Positions 1 to 7,891 of a DNA stretch of 64,000 nt are shown in pieces; position 1 is the first letter of the stretch; each line of letters opens with the position of its first letter. Position numbers and translations under genes: made by a program. Source of the stretch: an uncultured Eubacteriaceae bacterium (lineage in GTDB: Bacteria; Bacillota; Clostridia; Eubacteriales; Eubacteriaceae). The notes beneath the pieces were generated by a model that saw only the letters and a program-made list of their open reading frames with translations, did not search any database and was not told the DNA's origin. Location: contig CAMBHL010000003.1 of the NCBI GenBank assembly GCA_945867155.1, positions 1 to 64,000 on the forward strand, read 5' to 3'.

Positions 1-8
1 ATATAAAA

Positions 9-39
9 AACCACATCCGAATATTTTTCGAATGCGGTT
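9..39 (-). terminator. Intrinsic terminator of the plasmid-type gene set
   Basis: The arms 9-21 and 27-39 form a 13-bp stem (with G-T pairs) around a 5-base loop. On the minus strand it is followed by a run of six T (positions 10-5). It ends transcription of the 85-867 gene. Confidence 0.7.
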
Positions 40-52
40 TGTCGACAGTCTG

Positions 53-80
53 AGACTTGAGTATAACCTCAAGTCTTTTT
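53..80 (+). terminator. Intrinsic terminator on the plus strand
   Basis: AGACTTGAG (53-61) and CTCAAGTCT (68-76) form a perfect 9-bp stem with a 6-base loop, followed on the plus strand by a T-rich tail. It would stop plus-strand transcription entering from the left and so is back to back with the minus-strand terminator at 9-39. Confidence 0.65.
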
Positions 81-84
81 ATTT

Positions 85-867
85 TCAGTTTGAAGACTTA
101 TGAGCTGCAGATCCAAACATTGTATCAAAATCCACATTCGGTTCAGGTTCACACCGATCAAGATCAACAGTCTTCAAATCAGGATCTGGATGATTAAACA
201 AGAAATTATAAGATACTCGTAATTGTGGGTAATGCTTCCAAAAGTTAGTATCACACTGATCTAAATCGTCAATTTCTAAATCACGGCCTGTCATACAACC
301 TTTCCAATTTTTAACATCACTTAACTTCATTGGGTCCATGGCTGGTTTTAGCACTTCGTCTGCCATTCGAATATAAGCAACATCATTAAATAGTGATGGG
401 CCCCACACTGCAGGAGTAAGAGCATTATCCAGAAAAGTAATTAAAACACGACCAGACAATTTTGACAACGATCGAGCTTCAAGATCAGTAATAGCAAGCC
501 CACCATAGTCTAAATCAAACGAAGGTAACGGCTCTTGTTTCTTCACCATTCGCTTAATCTCTCGACGAATTTCGTTATTCATAGCGAAATGCCCTTTCCG
601 AAGATAACTCAGCTGGTCTTTATAGGAATACGCCTCAAAATCGTCAAGTTTTGGAGGTGTGATACCTTGATACTGATATTCCTCTTCCAGGTAGTTTTGT
701 CTATCCTCAAAGTTAGTCAAATATTTTATTGCTTCCTTTTCTTCTTTCAACGCTTGCAAAGTACCTGAATCCAACTGTTCACCAACTTTTTTCAAGAAAT
801 ATACTTGGCGAGCATCTAAAACATATATAGATTCGTTTTCGCCCCATCCAGTACGAACAATATCCAT
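85..867 (-). CDS. Unknown plasmid-type protein, 260 aa
   Basis: I do not recognise this protein. It is hydrophilic and acidic, with no signal peptide or membrane segment. The N-terminal half has charged helix-like stretches; the middle has a short aromatic/hydrophobic stretch around residues 135-170; the C-terminus is rich in Asp and Pro with repeated D-L-D-x-C-like motifs. It is the last gene of a three-gene minus-strand set behind a DUF536-like protein and a MobV relaxase, ending at a terminator, so it may be a plasmid accessory or maintenance protein. That role is inferred only from position. The frame is intact. Confidence 0.6.
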   Translation of the reverse strand: MDIVRTGWGENESIYVLDARQVYFLKKVGEQLDSGTLQALKEEKEAIKYLTNFEDRQNYLEEEYQYQGITPPKLDDFEAYSYKDQLSYLRKGHFAMNNEIRREIKRMVKKQEPLPSFDLDYGGLAITDLEARSLSKLSGRVLITFLDNALTPAVWGPSLFNDVAYIRMADEVLKPAMDPMKLSDVKNWKGCMTGRDLEIDDLDQCDTNFWKHYPQLRVSYNFLFNHPDPDLKTVDLDRCEPEPNVDFDTMFGSAAHKSSN

Positions 868-904
868 TATTACTTATCCTCCTCATTCTTATCTACAATA
901 GTTT

Positions 905-1399
905 CTAAAACCAGTTGAAAATTCCATGCTTATGTTTGGGTTCGTCTGTTGGTTGTGACTTCTGTTCTAGCAGCTCTTGATGTTGCGTGTGAGTTGCTAA
1001 GTCTAATTGTTGGGCTTGGTTTGTTAAATCCTGCAACTTATCAATTTGAGAATTCTTAATTTTTAATTCATTTTGCAGGATTTTAATTGTTGATTTTGCA
1101 ATTTCGAGTTCGTTACGAAGTAACTCATTCTCAGCGTTTGAAACTGCCAATTGCGTTCTCAAATCTTGCGTGTTGGTGGTTTTATCACGTTTTTGCTTTG
1201 ACTTGTCATAATGCCGCTCTAACCGCTCAAAAACCGCCATATCATAGTATTTTGAGTTATTATTTCCGGTTTTAACTGGTTTTAAGTTCCACTTTTTAAT
1301 CAAAGTAGAAATAGAACCAACAGACACGCCAAAAACGCTTGCTAATTCTGAAGTTGTATAGGTTTTAGTTTTGGTTTTAACTTGGTTTTTATCATTCAT
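905..1399 (-). CDS. DUF536-like plasmid protein (HTH plus coiled coil)
   Basis: A 164-aa protein. Residues about 14-45 look like a winged or MerR-like helix-turn-helix (TTSELASVFGVSVGSISTLI). A long coiled coil follows (about 80-130, rich in Leu, Glu, Asn, Gln), then a Gln-rich linker and a short aromatic tail ending in NWF. This architecture matches the DUF536 proteins common beside replication and mobilisation genes on lactobacillus and lactococcus plasmids; their role is not settled and is presumed regulatory. The gene starts 13 bases after the relaxase stop codon and is probably co-transcribed with it. The family call rests on architecture, not on a search. Confidence 0.7.
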   Translation of the reverse strand: MNDKNQVKTKTKTYTTSELASVFGVSVGSISTLIKKWNLKPVKTGNNNSKYYDMAVFERLERHYDKSKQKRDKTTNTQDLRTQLAVSNAENELLRNELEIAKSTIKILQNELKIKNSQIDKLQDLTNQAQQLDLATHTQHQELLEQKSQPTDEPKHKHGIFNWF

Positions 1400-1412
1400 T
1401 GCTTAAAACCTT

Positions 1413-3095
1413 CTATCGTTCCAAATCACTACCATCGTCATTCTTACCACCACTATCATTCTTATTTTGTAGGTTGAGCTCGTGGCTAATCAATTGTTCA
1501 GCACTAACATTCTTAGCTTCATCAGTGTAATACCGATCGTTTTGTGCTTTGCCTTGATAGAATGCTTTAAGGTGGTTACGACGGTCAACGGTATCAACTT
1601 TATTAAGTTCACTAACAAAATAATCTTTAATCTTGGTAGTAACCCTCTTAACAAGTGTTGTTAAGTTACGTTGTAAGCTATTAACAACCTTTGTTAGTGC
1701 CTCTTTTTGATTAGTTAAATTAGCAACCGCTTGTTCTTCCTTTTCACGATTTCGCCGAACTTGTTGGTATCGTTGGTTCTCCTGTTCAAACTGTTTTTGA
1801 GCCGCTGTGACGTCCTTAAGCAATTCTTTGCGTTGTTTGGTCAATGCATCTAATTGCTGTTGAATGGTCTTGAGTTCGTTCTCACGGCTTGTCACAAGTG
1901 CCTCACGTTTGCTCAATTGTGCTTTCCGTTGGTTATACGTCTGACGTTGTTGTTGGAGCTTCTGTTCTAGTCGCTGATGTTCTTTACCCATATCAACCAG
2001 ATAATCGTGATTATGCTTAACCCAATCATCAATCAAAGAAGCAGCATCTTCCACATTGTCAACTGGTTCTGCTCCATGCTTCCGATTGGCAAGTTCGATC
2101 AACGAATTGGCAGTATTATTAACAACTTTCTTCTCATCTTGAAACTTCTTCTTACGATCTGCCAAGTCAGCTTCTTGTTTTGCTAATAGCTCACTCCGTG
2201 CATCATTCTTTTGTTTTGCCTTGCCAACAGCGGACTTTTGGGCTTGTGTTTTCTTATAATCTGCCATGGATTGACCACCTGGCCGACCAGTACGAATTAA
2301 GTCCAAATGCAAATCATAACCTTGTGCTTTGGCAACTTGGTTAAATGAATCCACCAAAGCATTATCAGTCAACTTACGAAACTTTGAAAAATTTTCTCGA
2401 TTATCCTTTGTCGGTTTAATGTTATGATCTTCAAGGGTTTCACGTACTGCATTATTCGAATTTTGGCTCAACTTGCCACCTTTCGTATGACCAGCACACA
2501 CCCCTTCAAAGTGAACATGTGGGGCACCGCCTTCATCTAAATGTGTCCAATATTGTGGAACCACGAATCGGGTGTTGTCGTTGATCCAATTAACATATTT
2601 ATCAAATGAATCATTACAAAACTTTGACCATCGTTTTTGATCTTCCGGCAACACATGAGGCTCAGATGCTTTGTCACCAAATTCATTAATATAGTCACGC
2701 ATCTCGTAATGGATATTGAGCCGGTCCATGATTGTTCTAGTCGTCTCCACGTTGCCCAGGGTACCAATAAACCCCATCACCGGTTGCTTAGTTCCTCCAG
2801 TATAACTGTCAACGTCACGCAACCGATTTTTGTAGTTGTAAGTTGACAATTTTCCGGCTTCAAGTTGTAACTTTAAGTTATCGTTATACTTGTCAATCTC
2901 AGGGCCCCAAACGTCATTTAACGTTTGCTCCAATGTACCATTAACCATCACATGTTGATTCATTTTTGTTTCGTCTGGTTGAATGGTTTTGTTTGAATGA
3001 GTACGCTCTGGATCGTGTTCGTTATGATTCTTTTCTAGTTGGCCTGCTGCCTCTTTTGTGTAACGATCACCACGCGTCGTTGCTGTCACATTCAT
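1413..3095 (-). CDS. mobV: MobV-family plasmid relaxase (Mob/Pre)
   Basis: A 560-aa relaxase that would nick oriT and pilot plasmid DNA during mobilisation. The diagnostic MobV motif H-x-D-E-x-x-x-P-H-x-H is at residues 185-195 (HLDEGGAPHVH), the metal-binding histidine motif; an N-terminal HN...SNK stretch at about 24-37 matches the family's first motif. From about 290 to 480 the protein is a long Gln/Lys/Glu-rich coiled coil, as in other MobV proteins. A strong Shine-Dalgarno (GGGGAGGAG) precedes the ATG. It is intact, but the DNA just upstream, where oriT normally lies, is replaced by thrS sequence. Confidence 0.9.
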   Translation of the reverse strand: MNVTATTRGDRYTKEAAGQLEKNHNEHDPERTHSNKTIQPDETKMNQHVMVNGTLEQTLNDVWGPEIDKYNDNLKLQLEAGKLSTYNYKNRLRDVDSYTGGTKQPVMGFIGTLGNVETTRTIMDRLNIHYEMRDYINEFGDKASEPHVLPEDQKRWSKFCNDSFDKYVNWINDNTRFVVPQYWTHLDEGGAPHVHFEGVCAGHTKGGKLSQNSNNAVRETLEDHNIKPTKDNRENFSKFRKLTDNALVDSFNQVAKAQGYDLHLDLIRTGRPGGQSMADYKKTQAQKSAVGKAKQKNDARSELLAKQEADLADRKKKFQDEKKVVNNTANSLIELANRKHGAEPVDNVEDAASLIDDWVKHNHDYLVDMGKEHQRLEQKLQQQRQTYNQRKAQLSKREALVTSRENELKTIQQQLDALTKQRKELLKDVTAAQKQFEQENQRYQQVRRNREKEEQAVANLTNQKEALTKVVNSLQRNLTTLVKRVTTKIKDYFVSELNKVDTVDRRNHLKAFYQGKAQNDRYYTDEAKNVSAEQLISHELNLQNKNDSGGKNDDGSDLER

Positions 3096-3136
3096 GACTA
3101 AACTCCTCCCCTCATTTTCACGGTCAATTATACCCT

Positions 3137-4614
3137 AACCGGTGTTTTTAATTCCCCGTCTTTGTCCATATAGGTTAAATCGAAATTCCGCGGCAATTGG
3201 AAATCAACCTGAATTGTTCCCATCTGCCAGGTCCGGTCTAAAGCATCTTTCATCATAATATCAATTTTAGGACCATAGAATGCACCATCTCCTTCGTTGA
3301 TATCATAACCGCCTTTGCCATAACGCTTATCAAGAATTTCTTTTAAAGCTGCTTCTGCTTTGTCCCATAATTTAATATCTCACATAAATTCATCCGGTCT
3401 CGTAGACAATTCAGGGCGATATTCTAAATTGAAGATGCCATAGAATCGATCAGCAATATCTAAAATACTGTTAATTTCATCATAGATCTGATCTTCTCTA
3501 ATAAAATTGTGCGATTCATCCTGACGGAACATCTGAACGCGAAGTAAGCCGTGAAGTTCGCCTGATTTTTCTTTGCGGTGAAGAACGTCACAATCAGACA
3601 ACCGCAGTGGGAGATCACGATAACTTCTTGTCTTTCTTTTATAAACAACAATAGCATTCGGACAGTTCATCGGTTTAACACCGTATACTTCATTTTCTGA
3701 AACTGGGATAACAAACATATTTTCACGATAATGATCCCAATGTCCTGAACGAATCCACAAACTATTATAATTGATTTGAGGAGAAGAAATTTCCTGATAC
3801 CCTCGTTTTTCGTGTTCTTCTCTCCAGAATTCAAGCAAGGTGTTAAATAATTTCCATCCTTTTGGAAGCCAATAAGGCATTATTTTCTATGGTCACGTTT
3901 TTTCGCTTCTTCCAGTTTTTTCAGGTTATCGTCTAAAAGCGATTTTTTAGGATAAGCCACGCCATAAACACGCTGAAGCATTTTATTGTTTTCATCGCCG
4001 TGCCAGTATGCGCCAGCTAAGCTCATGATCTTAAATGCTTTAATCTGACCTGTGGAGCGGACATGCGGTCCAGCACACAAATCTGCCCATTCTCCTTGTT
4101 TATAAAAAGAAATAACAGAATCTTCCGGCAATTCGTTGATCAGTTCTGTCTTGTAAGTTTCATGATGCTGATCAGCCCATTCCAATGCTTCTTTACGATT
4201 TTTTGTGCAATATTCAATTGGATAATCTGCTTTGACAATTTTGCGCATTTCAGCTTCTATCCGATCGTAATCGTCTGGTGTAATGGTATAATCCAAATCG
4301 ATATCATAATAAAAGCCATTATCGATAGCTGGACCAATCGTCAACTGCGCCTGCGGCCAAATGTGTTTAATGGCCTACCCCATAACGTGAGATGCAGAAT
4401 GCCAAAAAGCTTTTTTGCCTTCCTGATCATCAAATGTTAAAAATTTTAAAGTGCAGTCTTCATTAATTTTATGCCGCTGATCGACAACTTCACCATCGAC
4501 CATGCCCGCCATGACTTTTTTAGATAAACCGATGCTAATTTCTTTTGCAATTTCATAGACAGATAATCCATCTTGAAATGTTCTTGAACTACCATCTAAC
4601 AATGTGATTTCCAT
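3137..4614 (-). pseudogene. thrS: Threonyl-tRNA synthetase, decayed and 3'-truncated
   Basis: Reading from 4614 down, the TGS and editing-domain start are intact to a TAG at 4377-4375, where the family has Gln (HVMG-Q-A becomes a stop). The editing domain resumes in the same frame to RDHRK at about 3885. Roughly 45-50 bases that would encode the linker before the catalytic core are deleted, shifting the frame. The core resumes at PYWLPKGW and is stopped by a TGA at 3382-3380 in place of Gly. After that the frame still reads recognisable ThrS ([12 protein letters not shown]) until about 3137, where it meets plasmid-type DNA. The rest of the core and the anticodon-binding domain are missing. 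The cell must have another threonyl-tRNA synthetase. Confidence 0.93.
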
Positions 4615-4635
4615 ACAAGAATACCTACTAAATAA

Positions 4636-4865
4636 AAAATCCCTTTATATCTTATATTTAATAAGATATAAAGGGACGTTTAAACAAAACGCCGTTCCAC
4701 CCTATTTGACAAATAACAATTTGTCTGCTTGTTAATGCTTAACGCGCATTCATGAAAACAATTATTTCTTGCTTTAACTCCAGAGCGGTCGAATCGATAA
4801 TTTTGTTCAGATCTTTCCAGCAAACGATCTGTCTCTGTAAGCAAATGATTATCATTCTCTCTTTC
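4636..4865 (-). promoter_or_regulatory. T-box riboswitch leader of thrS
   Basis: On the minus strand the leader contains the T-box sequence AGGGTGGAACGGCG (4703-4690), which base-pairs with uncharged tRNA. Upstream is a Stem I region with an AGAGA-type start and a GACCGCTCTGG stretch that could present an ACC (Thr) specifier. Downstream is the regulatory terminator. The specifier assignment is inferred from position and agrees with the gene. It remains well preserved even though the gene it controls is dead. Confidence 0.88.
4640..4676 (-). terminator. Regulatory terminator inside the thrS T-box
   Basis: The arms 4640-4655 and 4661-4676 form a perfect 16-bp stem followed on the minus strand by TTTTTTATTT. 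In T-box leaders this hairpin forms when the tRNA is charged and is replaced by an antiterminator with the T-box sequence when it is not. Confidence 0.85.
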
Positions 4866-4893
4866 ATTGTTTAATTTTCAATTGTTGGTTTGC

Positions 4894-4922
4894 ATAATAA
4901 TGCAAACTATTTATAAAATCAA
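4894..4922 (-). promoter_or_regulatory. Promoter of the thrS leader
   Basis: On the minus strand TTGATT and TATTAT are separated by 17 bases, placed just upstream of the T-box Stem I. Confidence 0.6.
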
Positions 4923-4934
4923 TGCTTTTTTCAT

Positions 4935-5513
4935 TTATTTGCCCTTTTGTGAATTTCCGGCATATCCACCATTATTCATATTTGTATCCTGAGCTGAAAA
5001 AGAGAAAACTTTATAAGATTTTCCCGCTTTTTTAAAACCTACTCGTGCTTCATAATCATCTGACAATTTTAACGTTACTTCATACTCAAGATCATTTGCA
5101 ATGACAACTGGGTCTTCCACTGAAGACGGTGTTTTTACTGTCGTATAGGATGCAATATCTTTTGCAACTGAAGCATCATTGTTTTGATTTTTGTTAATTG
5201 CTTGATCTAAATTTTTTGAAAAATCAGAAGTCATATACTGTTTGGCCTGATCATAATTGCCAGCGTAAATCAATTCGTAAAAAGACTTTGCATCAGTTTT
5301 CATTTGATTTAATGAGTCTGTTGTTGTTTTTTTACTTGCTGTTGCCTTTTGTGTCGATTTGTTTTTGGGAATTTTTACATTCGGCGAATTGACACTCTTT
5401 GATTTATTAATATTAAAAGAAAAGTGCGTCGGATGTGTTCGCCAATACCCATATCCAGCAAAAACTGCTGCAATCAAAACAACAATTATCCCGATCAAGA
5501 CCTTCTTCTTCAT
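4935..5513 (-). CDS. Membrane-anchored secreted protein of unknown function
   Basis: A 192-aa protein. Residues 5-24 form a single hydrophobic segment after MKKK, so it is anchored with its bulk outside the cell. A Lys/Ser/Thr-rich low-complexity linker covers about 35-70. The C-terminal part (about 70-180), with FYELIYAGNYDQAKQYMTSDF and alternating strands, resembles a small NTF2-like/DUF4878-type fold; that comparison is by eye. There is no lipobox cysteine. It stands alone between the tRNA-Pro terminator and the thrS leader. Function unknown. Confidence 0.75.
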   Translation of the reverse strand: MKKKVLIGIIVVLIAAVFAGYGYWRTHPTHFSFNINKSKSVNSPNVKIPKNKSTQKATASKKTTTDSLNQMKTDAKSFYELIYAGNYDQAKQYMTSDFSKNLDQAINKNQNNDASVAKDIASYTTVKTPSSVEDPVVIANDLEYEVTLKLSDDYEARVGFKKAGKSYKVFSFSAQDTNMNNGGYAGNSQKGK

Positions 5514-5539
5514 GGAACGCTCCTATCGTTATAATTAAA

Positions 5540-5569
5540 AAGCTGTTGAGCTTAAAGGCTCAACAGCTT
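5540..5569 (-). terminator. Terminator after tRNA-Pro
   Basis: AAGCTGTTGAGC (5540-5551) pairs with 5558-5569 around a 6-base loop. The minus-strand T-run TTTTTAATT follows. Confidence 0.8.
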
Positions 5570-5578
5570 AAAATCAAA

Positions 5579-5655
5579 TGGTCGGAGTGAGAGGATTTGA
5601 ACCTCCGGCCTCATGGTCCCGAACCATGCGCTCTACCAAGCTGAGCCACACCCCG
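5579..5655 (-). tRNA. tRNA-Pro (anticodon CGG)
   Basis: The minus strand gives a full cloverleaf: acceptor stem CGGGGTG/CACTCCG, a D-arm with GGCTCAGCTTGGTAGAGC, anticodon stem CATGG/CCATG with loop TTCGGGA, T-arm with GGTTCAAATCC, discriminator A and an encoded CCA (5581-5579). The anticodon is CGG, reading CCG proline codons. Confidence 0.95.
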
Positions 5656-5674
5656 ATTGAATTAATAATGTGAT

Positions 5675-5703
5675 TTGCAAATCAACGATGTTTATTATAG
5701 AAT
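5675..5703 (+). promoter_or_regulatory. Promoter of the yjbQ-like/proA operon
   Basis: TTGCAA and TAGAAT with a 17-base spacer, 40 bases upstream of the ATG at 5744. Confidence 0.6.
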
Positions 5704-5743
5704 AAGGTGAAAATAAAATCAAGTACTTTTATCGAGGTTTTTT

Positions 5744-6364
5744 ATGAAAATTATAAAATTTTCTTCAGAGCAGTTTGAAGATATGGCTAATATAACATCT
5801 CAAGTCTATCAATATGTTGAAGATGAAAGAATAAAAGATGGTGAAATATTATTGCAAACGCCTGAAAACAGCGTAGGGATCACTTTAGCGGATCCTAAAA
5901 ATAAAGATATGACTAAGGATTATCTCAAAGCTCTAGACCACGCTTTTCCAAGATTCAACGGAATGCAGTATACCGGGCCATCAACTCCTGGCATAAAAGC
6001 TGCAATGGTCGGACAATCTTTACGGTTAACTGTTCATGAAGGCAGTCTTGTATTAGGACTTCATCAGGGCATTTTTGCCGCTGATTTTGGTGGTCCTAAA
6101 AAAGATCGAATGATCTTCATTTCTCATGTTGGCTCAACATTAAAACCTGGAGAAGAAGCTAAAGGTTCTCCTCTTCTAAGAGCTTATAATGAAAAAGTCA
6201 CTGAAGAAGAGCGAAAAGCAAAAGAAGAAGAAAAAAAAGTGATCGAAGATATGCGCCGGGAATACAGGGAACAACATCCTGAATATTTTAAAAATGACGG
6301 AAAATCAATTTTAAAAGAACATATGAAGCCGCAAAACAAGCCCAATAATCAGGACAACAATTAA
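5744..6364 (+). CDS. YjbQ/UPF0047-family protein with C-terminal helical extension
   Basis: A 206-aa protein. Residues about 10-140 match the UPF0047/YjbQ family (reported as a secondary thiamin-phosphate synthase activity in some members): a GITLAD stretch, a central HAFPRFNGMQYTGPSTPGIKAA segment (shown here only as landmarks) where the family has its conserved H-x-D-x-N-A-x-x-H region, and the hallmark LVLGLHQGIFAADF near 100-113. The conserved metal-site histidines look partly replaced, so activity is uncertain. Residues 145-206 are a highly charged Glu/Lys helix and a Pro/Asn tail not usual in the roughly 130-aa family. It is first in an operon with a 53-aa membrane protein, proA and a degV gene. 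Confidence 0.75.
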   Translation: MKIIKFSSEQFEDMANITSQVYQYVEDERIKDGEILLQTPENSVGITLADPKNKDMTKDYLKALDHAFPRFNGMQYTGPSTPGIKAAMVGQSLRLTVHEGSLVLGLHQGIFAADFGGPKKDRMIFISHVGSTLKPGEEAKGSPLLRAYNEKVTEEERKAKEEEKKVIEDMRREYREQHPEYFKNDGKSILKEHMKPQNKPNNQDNN

Positions 6365-6373
6365 AGGGGTATT

Positions 6374-6535
6374 ATGATGTCTAAATCCAAAAAAAGAAAG
6401 AAAAAAATAAATTATTCGAGTCAATATCAAACGTCTCACCAAACGATTAAGCCTTGGCACCGCGTTGGCGCTATTATTTTAATTGTTGCATTGGTGGCCG
6501 GGATGATCGTAATGTACGGTTTCAGCTATATGTAA
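6374..6535 (+). CDS. Small single-span membrane protein, 53 aa
   Basis: ATGATG start after an AAAGGGG ribosome site, 9 bases behind the yjbQ-like gene and 20 before proA. The N-terminus is strongly basic (SKSKKRKKKI). A hydrophobic segment at about residues 31-52 (VGAIILIVALVAGMIVMYGF) is one membrane helix. Basic-in topology is expected. No known family is recognised with confidence. The ribosome site, spacing and clear topology support that it is real. Confidence 0.7.
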   Translation: MMSKSKKRKKKINYSSQYQTSHQTIKPWHRVGAIILIVALVAGMIVMYGFSYM

Positions 6536-6555
6536 ACTAAATACTAGAGGAAAAA

Positions 6556-7860
6556 ATGAATAAAATATCAATAAAAGATAAAAGCAAAATGGCAAGCCAA
6601 GCCGCTTTTAAACTTTCAGCTATTGACATCGAGACCAGGAATCGAGCACTTCAAAATATTATTAAGCATTTAAAAGAAAATACTGAACAGCTTCAAAAAA
6701 TCAACCAGAAAGATTTAGAGTACGCTCAAAATAATCATCTCGCATTGCCATTATTCAAGCGCTTAAAATTAGATGATCAAAAACTTAATGATGCGGTTGA
6801 TGGAATCAAACAATTAATTCAACTGCCCGATCCAGTTGGCGTCACACAAATGGCCACAGAATTAGACAAAGGGCTTGAATTATTTCGTGTAACCTGCCCA
6901 ATTGGCGTCATCGGTGTCATCTTTGAATCGCGTCCTGATGCTTTCATTCAAATTGCATCTTTATGTTTAAAATCTGGAAATGCCGTATTATTAAAAGGCG
7001 GACACGAAGCACAAAATACCAATCAATTTCTATTTCAAGTTTTTAAAGAAGCTAGCGAAGAAAGCGGCATTCCCTCAGGGTGGATACAAATTTTAGAAAC
7101 CCGAGACGACGTCGACGAAATGTTAAAACAACGTGACGACATTGATTTAATCATCCCCAGAGGTTCAAATCAATTTGTACAATACATTATGGATCATACG
7201 AGTATACCGGTTATGGGCCACTCTGAAGGTATTTGTCATGTCTATATCGATAAAGATGCAGATTTAGAAAAAGCGCTCCGCATAGCGGTTGATTCTAAAG
7301 CACAATCTGTATCCGTCTGCAATGCTGCAGAAACCTTTTTATTACATCGCGATCTCCCCGTTTCGTTTATCAAATCTTTAAAAGAAGCATTAAAAAAAGT
7401 AAACATTTCGATTCGCGGCGATGAACAGATTTCTAAAATTATCTCGTGCGATCATGCTACTAAAGAAGATTGGCGTACTGAATACCTTGATCGTATCGTT
7501 TCGATAAAAATGGTAAATAATGTCGATGAAGCCATTTGGCATATTAATCATTATGGCAGTAAGCATACGGATACAATCGTAACTGAAAATAATGAAACTG
7601 CCCATAAATTTTTATTAGAAGTTGATTCAGCTGGCGTTTATCAAAATGCTTCTACACGTTTTGCAGATGGTTATCGTTATGGATTTGGTGCTGAAGTCGG
7701 TATTTCAACAGGTAAATTGCACGCCCGGGGACCAGTTGGATTGGAAGGGCTTGTTACTTATAAATATAAATTAATCGGGCACGGACAAATTGTTGCGGAT
7801 TATGCTAATGGAAAAGCCCATTTTACTCATCAATCTCTGAATAAAAATTGTCCACTTTAA
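6556..7860 (+). CDS. proA: Gamma-glutamyl phosphate reductase
   Basis: A 434-aa enzyme of the aldehyde dehydrogenase superfamily that reduces gamma-glutamyl phosphate to glutamate semialdehyde with NADPH in proline synthesis. Family landmarks are GVIGVIFESRPDA near 115, LKGGHEA, the DLIIPRGSN stretch, and the catalytic cysteine at about residue 255 in SVCNAAET. Length is standard for ProA. A ribosome site (AGAGGA) precedes the ATG. The usual partner proB (glutamate kinase) is not in this window; the neighbours are a yjbQ-like operon head and a DegV protein. Confidence 0.96.
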   Translation: MNKISIKDKSKMASQAAFKLSAIDIETRNRALQNIIKHLKENTEQLQKINQKDLEYAQNNHLALPLFKRLKLDDQKLNDAVDGIKQLIQLPDPVGVTQMATELDKGLELFRVTCPIGVIGVIFESRPDAFIQIASLCLKSGNAVLLKGGHEAQNTNQFLFQVFKEASEESGIPSGWIQILETRDDVDEMLKQRDDIDLIIPRGSNQFVQYIMDHTSIPVMGHSEGICHVYIDKDADLEKALRIAVDSKAQSVSVCNAAETFLLHRDLPVSFIKSLKEALKKVNISIRGDEQISKIISCDHATKEDWRTEYLDRIVSIKMVNNVDEAIWHINHYGSKHTDTIVTENNETAHKFLLEVDSAGVYQNASTRFADGYRYGFGAEVGISTGKLHARGPVGLEGLVTYKYKLIGHGQIVADYANGKAHFTHQSLNKNCPL

Positions 7861-7891
7861 ATCCTCAATATCAAATAATAGGAGTTCTTTT

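Larger units (their letters stand above)
1..3137. other. Plasmid-derived segment (mobilisation module)
   Basis: The three minus-strand genes here (unknown 260 aa, DUF536-like, MobV relaxase) form a set typical of small Lactobacillus plasmids and unlike the rest of the window. The segment ends abruptly at about 3137, where the next base toward higher coordinates already belongs to the thrS remnant. Only about 40 bases remain upstream of the relaxase start, and I see no MobV-type oriT in them, so the transfer origin was probably lost at the junction. No direct repeat or IS end is visible at the joint. A true chromosomal integration and an assembly chimera are both possible. Confidence 0.6.

Noticed and set aside
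3380-4614. Reading the three thrS frames as a programmed frameshift or split but working enzyme
   Set aside because: Two in-frame stops replace conserved residues, conserved linker codons are missing, and the 3' end is absent, which points to decay.
5540-5569. The hairpin before tRNA-Pro as a riboswitch for the 4935-5513 gene
   Set aside because: It is a simple perfect stem with a T-run on the tRNA's transcribed strand, so it is the tRNA terminator.
7390-7605. Opposite-strand open frames over proA, argF, gap, UPF0210 and other genes
   Set aside because: They lack ribosome sites and recognisable protein patterns, and lie wholly within well-identified genes.
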